This document shows, in pieces, positions 6,027 through 9,390 of a stretch of 9,390 bases of DNA. Both the position numbers and the translations under genes were made by a program. Each line of letters starts with the position of its first letter. The stretch's first letter is position 1. The notes under the pieces were generated by a model, which searched no databases, was not told the origin of the DNA, and saw nothing but the letters and a program-made list of their open reading frames with translations. Source of the DNA: an uncultured Aggregatibacter sp. (lineage in GTDB: Bacteria > Pseudomonadota > Gammaproteobacteria > Enterobacterales > Pasteurellaceae); contig NZ_CABFLM010000086.1 of the NCBI RefSeq assembly GCF_901873365.1, forward strand, positions 1 through 9,390. The letters run 5' to 3'.

Positions 6027-6959
6027 TTACTTTTTCCGTAATGAGACTTCGCCTGCATTAAAATATTGCACACCCTTTTCTGTCATGAGACATAAATGAC
6101 CTTGTGCATTAATCCCCTGTTCAATACCTGAAATGGTGCTTTTTTCGCTTATCACATTCACTTCCGTGCCTAAATAGGCATCATATTCCAGCCATTGTTG
6201 TTGCATTTCCGCATCAATACCATGCTGTTCAAAACGCGCTAAATAACGATAAATGGTATTGACCATTTGTATGATCAGTTTCTCTCGATCAATATGTGGG
6301 AAAAACTCCGTCAACTCAGCCCAAGGTTGATCGATTTGTTTTTCTTGACCAAGAGAAACATTCATGCCGATACCAACAACCAAATTCAGTTTACCGTTAG
6401 GTTGGTTAACGATTTCCACCAAAATGCCGGCAAGTTTTCGGTCATTGACCAAAATATCATTCGGCCATTTCACTTGAAAACCGTACATATCCAATTCAAC
6501 CAATGCTTGCACAATCGCCAAGCCAATCACGGTACTTAACCCGTCTAAAGGTTTACGAGGATCCAATTGCCAGTAAAAACTCATGATAATTTGCCCGGCA
6601 AAAGGCGAAATCCATTGCCGCCCACGACGGCCTCGCCCGGCGGTTTGATATTCCGCAAAGCAAAGATCGCCCTTTTTAAGATGCGCAACATTATCTAATA
6701 AATATTGATTGGTTGAAGAAATTACCGGCTTAACCACCACATGATAAGGTTTCAACGCCTCCGCTAGACGTTTTTCATTTAATAAAGGTAATTCAGGGAT
6801 CAAATAAAGATGATCATTTTCTAACGCAAAATACAGTCCTTGTTGCTCCATCTGGCGCACTTCTGCTAATAATTCCTCTTTACTGCAAGCTAAAAGTGCG
6901 GTCAAATTTTCCAATGAATTTTCCACATCGCTTGTGAGTAATTCTAATAATTTCGCCAT
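6027..6959 (-). CDS. birA: Bifunctional biotin-[acetyl-CoA-carboxylase] ligase and biotin operon repressor BirA
   Basis: BirA activates biotin to biotinyl-5'-AMP and attaches it to the biotin carrier protein of acetyl-CoA carboxylase; with the N-terminal domain it also represses biotin genes. With the ATG at 6959 the protein has 310 residues, close to E. coli BirA (321). It shows a helix-turn-helix region in the first 45 or so residues (LTALLACSKEELLAEVRQME), STNQ at 82-85, the adenylate-loop GRGRRGR at 108-114, KWPND at 164-168, Lys175 in DRKLAGILVE, and a C-terminal SH3-like end finishing in GEVSLRKK. The frame is open up to 7040, but AGGAAGGA lies just before the 6959 ATG and the family N-terminus fits there, so the longer start is rejected. 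It is divergent from guaB and convergent with trpA. The DNA-binding domain appears intact, so the regulator role is probable, not proven. Confidence 0.95.
   Translation of the reverse strand: MAKLLELLTSDVENSLENLTALLACSKEELLAEVRQMEQQGLYFALENDHLYLIPELPLLNEKRLAEALKPYHVVVKPVISSTNQYLLDNVAHLKKGDLCFAEYQTAGRGRRGRQWISPFAGQIIMSFYWQLDPRKPLDGLSTVIGLAIVQALVELDMYGFQVKWPNDILVNDRKLAGILVEIVNQPNGKLNLVVGIGMNVSLGQEKQIDQPWAELTEFFPHIDREKLIIQMVNTIYRYLARFEQHGIDAEMQQQWLEYDAYLGTEVNVISEKSTISGIEQGINAQGHLCLMTEKGVQYFNAGEVSLRKK
6894..6902 (+). repeat. DNA uptake signal sequence inside birA
   Basis: AAGTGCGGT followed by CAAATTTT, a full match to the extended Haemophilus-type signal, in the N-terminal coding region of birA. 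Confidence 0.9.
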
Positions 6960-6995
6960 AAATCCTTCCTGTTTTTCAGCGTTTAAACGGTGGTT

Positions 6996-7001
6996 ATCAT
7001 A
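6996..7001 (-). promoter_or_regulatory. birA: Weak candidate -10 box for birA
   Basis: Read on the minus strand this is TATGAT, five of six matches to the -10 consensus, about 37 bases before the birA ATG. No convincing -35 box was found at the right distance, so the call is tentative. Confidence 0.25.
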
Positions 7002-7033
7002 CGCTAAAAACGCAAATTTTTTATCATTTTTTC

Positions 7034-7062
7034 TTTTCAAATATAGGATGGATCTGTATAAT
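7034..7062 (+). promoter_or_regulatory. guaB: Sigma70 promoter of guaB
   Basis: A perfect -10 TATAAT stands at 7057-7062, 17 bases after TTTTCA (7034-7039), which matches four of six -35 positions. The bases just after the -10 are CCGCCCGC, a GC-rich discriminator in an otherwise AT-rich region. Such discriminators mark promoters under stringent (ppGpp) and growth-rate control, as known for guaB in E. coli. The predicted start is near 7069, leaving a leader of about 40 bases. Confidence 0.75.
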
Positions 7063-7110
7063 CCGCCCGCAATATTTTTTCATCATTTTAACTTAAAGAG
7101 AGATATTGCA

Positions 7111-8577
7111 ATGGCATTACGCATCTTAAAAGAAGCACTCACATTTGACGACGTTCTTCTTGTTCCAGCTCACTCCACTGTGTTACCGAACACAGCTAAC
7201 CTTTCTACTCAATTAACCTCAACGATTCGTTTAAACATTCCTATGTTGTCAGCGGCAATGGATACGGTAACTGAAACGAAATTGGCTATTTCCCTTGCAC
7301 AAGAAGGCGGTATTGGCTTTATTCATAAAAATATGTCTATTGAACGCCAAGTGGATCGCGTGCGCAAAGTGAAAAAATTTGAAAGCGGTGTGGTTTCTGA
7401 TCCCATTACTGTTCCGTCAACATTAACCATCAGCGAATTAAAAGCCATTGCACAGAAAAATGGCTTTGCCGGCTATCCGGTTGTCGATGCTGAAGGTAAT
7501 TTGGTCGGTATTATCACCGGTCGCGATACCCGCTTTGTTTCAGATCTAAACAAAACCGTTGCCGATTTCATGACACCGAAATCTCGCCTTGTCACCGCCA
7601 AAGAAGGGGCAAAACGTGAAGAGATTTTCCAATTAATGCACGAACATCGCGTAGAGAAAGTCTTAATTGTTGATGATAACTTCAAATTAAAAGGCATGAT
7701 TACCTTAAAGGACTATCAAAAAGCAGAACAAAAACCGAATGCCTGTAAAGACGAATTCGGTCGTTTGCGCGTCGGCGCGGCGGTTGGCGCAGGTCCTGGC
7801 AACGAAGAACGCATTGATGCGTTAGTCCAGGCCGGCGTCGATGTCTTATTAATCGACTCTTCTCACGGCCACTCCGAAGGCGTGTTACAACGTGTACGTG
7901 AAACACGTGCAAAATACCCGAATTTACCGATTGTTGCCGGTAACGTCGCCACTGCAGAAGGCGCGCTTGCTTTGGCTGATGCCGGTGCGAGCGCAGTCAA
8001 AGTGGGGATTGGCCCAGGCTCTATTTGTACCACCCGTATCGTCACCGGCGTGGGCGTGCCACAAATCACCGCCATTTCTGATGCGGCTGAAGCCTTAAAA
8101 GATCGAGGCATCCCGGTCATTGCTGACGGCGGTATCCGTTACTCCGGCGACATCGCGAAAGCGCTTGCGGCAGGCGCCAGTTGCGTCATGGTCGGTTCCA
8201 TGTTTGCCGGTACAGAAGAAGCACCGGGCGAAATTGAATTGTATCAAGGTCGTGCGTTCAAATCTTATCGCGGCATGGGCTCTCTTGGCGCCATGGCGAA
8301 AGGCTCAAGCGACCGTTATTTCCAATCCGATAACGCTGCCGACAAATTAGTACCGGAAGGCATTGAAGGGCGTATTCCTTATAAAGGCTTGCTCAAAGAA
8401 ATCATTCACCAACAAATGGGTGGATTGCGTTCTTGCATGGGCTTAACCGGCTGTGCCACCATCGATGACTTACGCACAAAAGCCCAATTCGTGCGTATCA
8501 GCGGTGCAGGCATTAAAGAAAGCCACGTGCATGATGTTACCATCACCAAAGAAGCGCCGAACTATCGCATGAGCTAA
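7111..8577 (+). CDS. guaB: Inosine-5'-monophosphate dehydrogenase
   Basis: GuaB oxidises IMP to XMP with NAD+, the first committed step of guanine nucleotide synthesis; it is a cytosolic tetramer. Starting at 7111 the protein has 488 residues, the usual length, and begins with the typical MALRILKEALTFDDVLLVPA. A (beta/alpha)8 barrel is split by two CBS domains at about 92-206. The catalytic loop GPGSICTTR places the nucleophile at Cys306. Also visible are the phosphate-binding DGGIRYSGD at 339-347, GSMFAG at 362-367, and the flap with Arg402 in SSDRYFQ. The frame stays open upstream to 6934, but that would overlap birA and precede the promoter, so it is rejected. The ribosome site is only AAGAGAGA. 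guaA, often next to guaB in gammaproteobacteria, does not follow here; a hairpin and then a truncated gene and an IS remnant follow instead. Confidence 0.97.
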   Translation: MALRILKEALTFDDVLLVPAHSTVLPNTANLSTQLTSTIRLNIPMLSAAMDTVTETKLAISLAQEGGIGFIHKNMSIERQVDRVRKVKKFESGVVSDPITVPSTLTISELKAIAQKNGFAGYPVVDAEGNLVGIITGRDTRFVSDLNKTVADFMTPKSRLVTAKEGAKREEIFQLMHEHRVEKVLIVDDNFKLKGMITLKDYQKAEQKPNACKDEFGRLRVGAAVGAGPGNEERIDALVQAGVDVLLIDSSHGHSEGVLQRVRETRAKYPNLPIVAGNVATAEGALALADAGASAVKVGIGPGSICTTRIVTGVGVPQITAISDAAEALKDRGIPVIADGGIRYSGDIAKALAAGASCVMVGSMFAGTEEAPGEIELYQGRAFKSYRGMGSLGAMAKGSSDRYFQSDNAADKLVPEGIEGRIPYKGLLKEIIHQQMGGLRSCMGLTGCATIDDLRTKAQFVRISGAGIKESHVHDVTITKEAPNYRMS

Positions 8578-8602
8578 TTGGGCTTTCGAGTAACAAACAA
8601 AA

Positions 8603-8611
8603 AAGTGCGGT
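8603..8611 (+). repeat. DNA uptake signal sequence downstream of guaB
   Basis: AAGTGCGGT followed by AGATTTTTAAA, 25 bases after the guaB stop codon. Confidence 0.9.
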
Positions 8612-8675
8612 AGATTTTTAAAATAGTTCGGTATTATGTAACAGTTGCACAAAGATTTAACCGATTAAAAACCTT

Positions 8676-8715
8676 AAAATCCCTATTGAAATTTTAACTC
8701 AATAGGGATTTTATT
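8676..8715 (+). terminator. Perfect 14-bp hairpin: likely guaB terminator that also masks the next gene's ribosome site
   Basis: AAAATCCCTATTGA (8676-8689) is perfectly complementary to TCAATAGGGATTTT (8699-8712), with a nine-base loop. The A-rich left arm and T-rich right arm give a terminator that could act in both directions. The AGGGA inside the right arm (8704-8708) is the only ribosome-binding candidate for the ATG at 8716, so read-through RNA from guaB would hide it. Confidence 0.75.
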
Positions 8716-9057
8716 ATGGCACAAAAGTTGCTGAAACACGAGTTAGTGGAACGCCTATTAAAGCTAAAAGAAAAACAAGATGAGCTGATGGTGCAAATGC
8801 AGTGTTTGTCACAAGAGATTAACGCATTAGCTCAACCTTATATGCCGAAAGAACCAAAACCGCAGCCCTTGATTACGATACGATTAGTCGCTCAAGTCTT
8901 ACGCGAAAATCCAGATTGGATGTTTTGTGGGGAGATCGCTGAAAAGTGTAGTGGTACACTAATCCCGCAGTCCTCAATAGGTGGTAAAATACCATCAACA
9001 AGAGGATTTTATAATAAAAAGAGCAAGACGTTTTTTCAGCCCGGAGTTCAAAGCTGA
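8716..9057 (+). pseudogene. Unknown short gene, apparently truncated by an IS3-family remnant
   Basis: The frame encodes 113 residues, but only about the first 77 look like original protein. Residues 1-40 are a charged, Leu-rich helix likely to form a coiled coil (LVERLLKLKEKQDELMVQMQ). They are followed by a Pro/Lys linker (YMPKEPKPQP, 42-51), then a compact segment ending DWMFCGEIAEK that resembles a small winged-helix start, though this is only a resemblance. From about residue 78 (base 8947) the frame runs into the upstream end of an IS element and codes for an unrelated tail (for example GGKIPSTRGFYNKKSK) in a frame different from orfA. I do not recognise the family. The ATG lies eight bases after AGGGA in the hairpin. 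The rest of the gene, if kept, should lie beyond the IS, outside the window. Confidence 0.55.
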
Positions 9058-9211
9058 GGCGGTTAGGTTAATTCAAGAACACGGTTATTCGGTTTCGCAA
9101 GCCTGTCGAGAATTAGACATCGGTGAAACAGCATTGCATCGTTGGATAAGCCAAGTTGAAGCCGAGAATCAAGGTTATATCTTACCCAGCAGCAAACCGA
9201 TTTCCCCCTAA
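9014..9211 (+). pseudogene. IS3-family OrfA (helix-turn-helix) remnant
   Basis: The frame reads KRARRFFSPEFKAEAVRLIQ, then a helix-turn-helix (YSVSQACRELDIGETALHRW), the pattern of IS3-family OrfA, which binds the element's ends and is joined to OrfB by programmed frameshifting in intact copies. The expected Met-Lys-Arg start is ATA AAA AGA at 9014, with AGAGGA seven bases upstream; ATG has probably become ATA. A TAA at 9209 falls where related OrfA proteins have Glu in a (T/S)PEQQ motif; the frame then continues QQRIAECQK. The open frame can be extended upstream to a GTG at 8981. The loss of start, the stop and the deletion that follows suggest a dead gene. Confidence 0.75.
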
Positions 9212-9227
9212 CAACAGCGCATTGCTG

Positions 9228-9390
9228 AATGTCAAAAAGACGGCGAAAATGATTTTCCATTCAGACCAAGGCAGCATTTATGGTAGCAAGGTATTTTGCA
9301 AAACGGTGCAAGACTATGGTTTAACCCAAAGTATGAGTCGCCGAGGTAACTGTTGGGATAATGCTCCAATGGAGCGTTGGTTCCGTAGTT
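9228..9390 (+). pseudogene. IS3-family OrfB (DDE transposase) C-terminal remnant
   Basis: In the frame of 9249 the sequence reads MIFHSDQGSIYGSK, then SMSRRGNCWDNAPMERWFRS at the window edge. HSDQG carries the second Asp, and NAPMERWF carries the Glu, of the DDE catalytic triad of the IS3 integrase-like core. The first Asp and the whole N-terminal part are absent: this frame follows the orfA remnant after only a few codons. An internal deletion of several hundred bases is inferred from the usual length of OrfB (about 280 residues). The 3' end lies outside the window. Confidence 0.8.

Larger units (their letters stand above)
8947..9390 (+). mobile_element. Decayed IS3-family insertion sequence, internally deleted, right end outside the window
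   Basis: The stretch holds an IS3-type orfA followed directly by the C-terminal end of orfB. The left end is placed at about 8947, where the host-like frame ends and a TG-starting sequence (TGTAGTGGTACACT) begins; IS3-family ends usually start with TG. The terminal repeat cannot be confirmed because the right end is not in the window. Most of orfB, including its first catalytic Asp, is missing, so the copy cannot move by itself. Confidence 0.7.

Noticed and set aside
6960..7040. Longer birA start at 7040
   Set aside because: AGGAAGGA directly precedes the ATG at 6959 and the shorter product has the family's length; the extension is basic and unlike BirA.
6934..7110. Longer guaB reading frame starting at 6934
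   Set aside because: It overlaps the start of birA, precedes the -10 box at 7057, and adds 59 residues absent from the GuaB family; the ATG at 7111 gives the normal 488 residues.
7473..8350. Several open frames on both strands inside guaB (for example 7863-8120 minus and 7892-8098 plus)
   Set aside because: They lie in other frames of a clearly conserved guaB, have no ribosome sites of note and no recognisable protein features.
8470..8652. Minus-strand 60-residue frame at the end of guaB
   Set aside because: Mostly antisense to guaB and with no ribosome site; no similarity recognised.
8980..8996. Small hairpin GGTGGTA-AAA-TACCATC ahead of orfA
   Set aside because: Only seven pairs including a G-T wobble and no T run; too weak to call a terminator or regulatory element.
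1..9390. CRISPR array, tRNA, rRNA, toxin-antitoxin or phage defence genes
   Set aside because: No spaced direct repeats, cloverleaf sequences or characteristic protein motifs were found on either strand.

Overview
The window looks like chromosome from a Pasteurellaceae bacterium of the Haemophilus/Aggregatibacter type. The main evidence is six copies of the 9-base DNA uptake signal AAGTGCGGT or its complement (2602, 2691, 4124, 5408, 6894, 8603). Protein similarity of TrpA, TrpB, YdfG, BirA and GuaB to gammaproteobacterial homologues agrees. A species name cannot be given from the sequence alone.

Left part (1-2553, + strand): an AT-rich block without any uptake signal. It holds the 3' end of a sulfatase-fold phosphoethanolamine-transferase-like gene, then two tightly spaced genes: a six-helix membrane protein (396-998), and a membrane protein fused to a spermidine-synthase-like Rossmann domain (1002-2513). 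The two membrane parts resemble each other and look like the halves of a 'fused MFS/spermidine synthase' protein split into two genes. The catalytic residues of a true aminopropyltransferase are not visible. A strong terminator closes the block.

Middle part (2554-6018, + strand): a probable operon ydfG - small membrane protein - trpB - trpA, joined by an 8-base overlap, a 9-base gap and a 4-base ATGA overlap, and ended by a terminator. A good match to the TrpR operator lies over a candidate -10 box upstream of ydfG. The dehydrogenase and the unknown membrane protein would therefore be under tryptophan control together with tryptophan synthase.

Right part (6027-8712): birA on the minus strand and guaB on the plus strand are divergent from a roughly 150-base region. 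That region holds a good sigma70 promoter with a GC-rich discriminator for guaB. guaB is followed by a perfect 14-bp hairpin, not by guaA.

Right end (8716-9390): a short unknown gene appears to be cut at about 8947 by a decayed IS3-family element. The element keeps most of orfA (with a stop and a probably lost start codon) joined directly to the C-terminal catalytic end of orfB, and it runs off the window.

No defence system, CRISPR array, tRNA or rRNA was seen. The most interesting candidates are the split membrane/spermidine-synthase-like pair and the TrpR-controlled operon with its two non-tryptophan genes.
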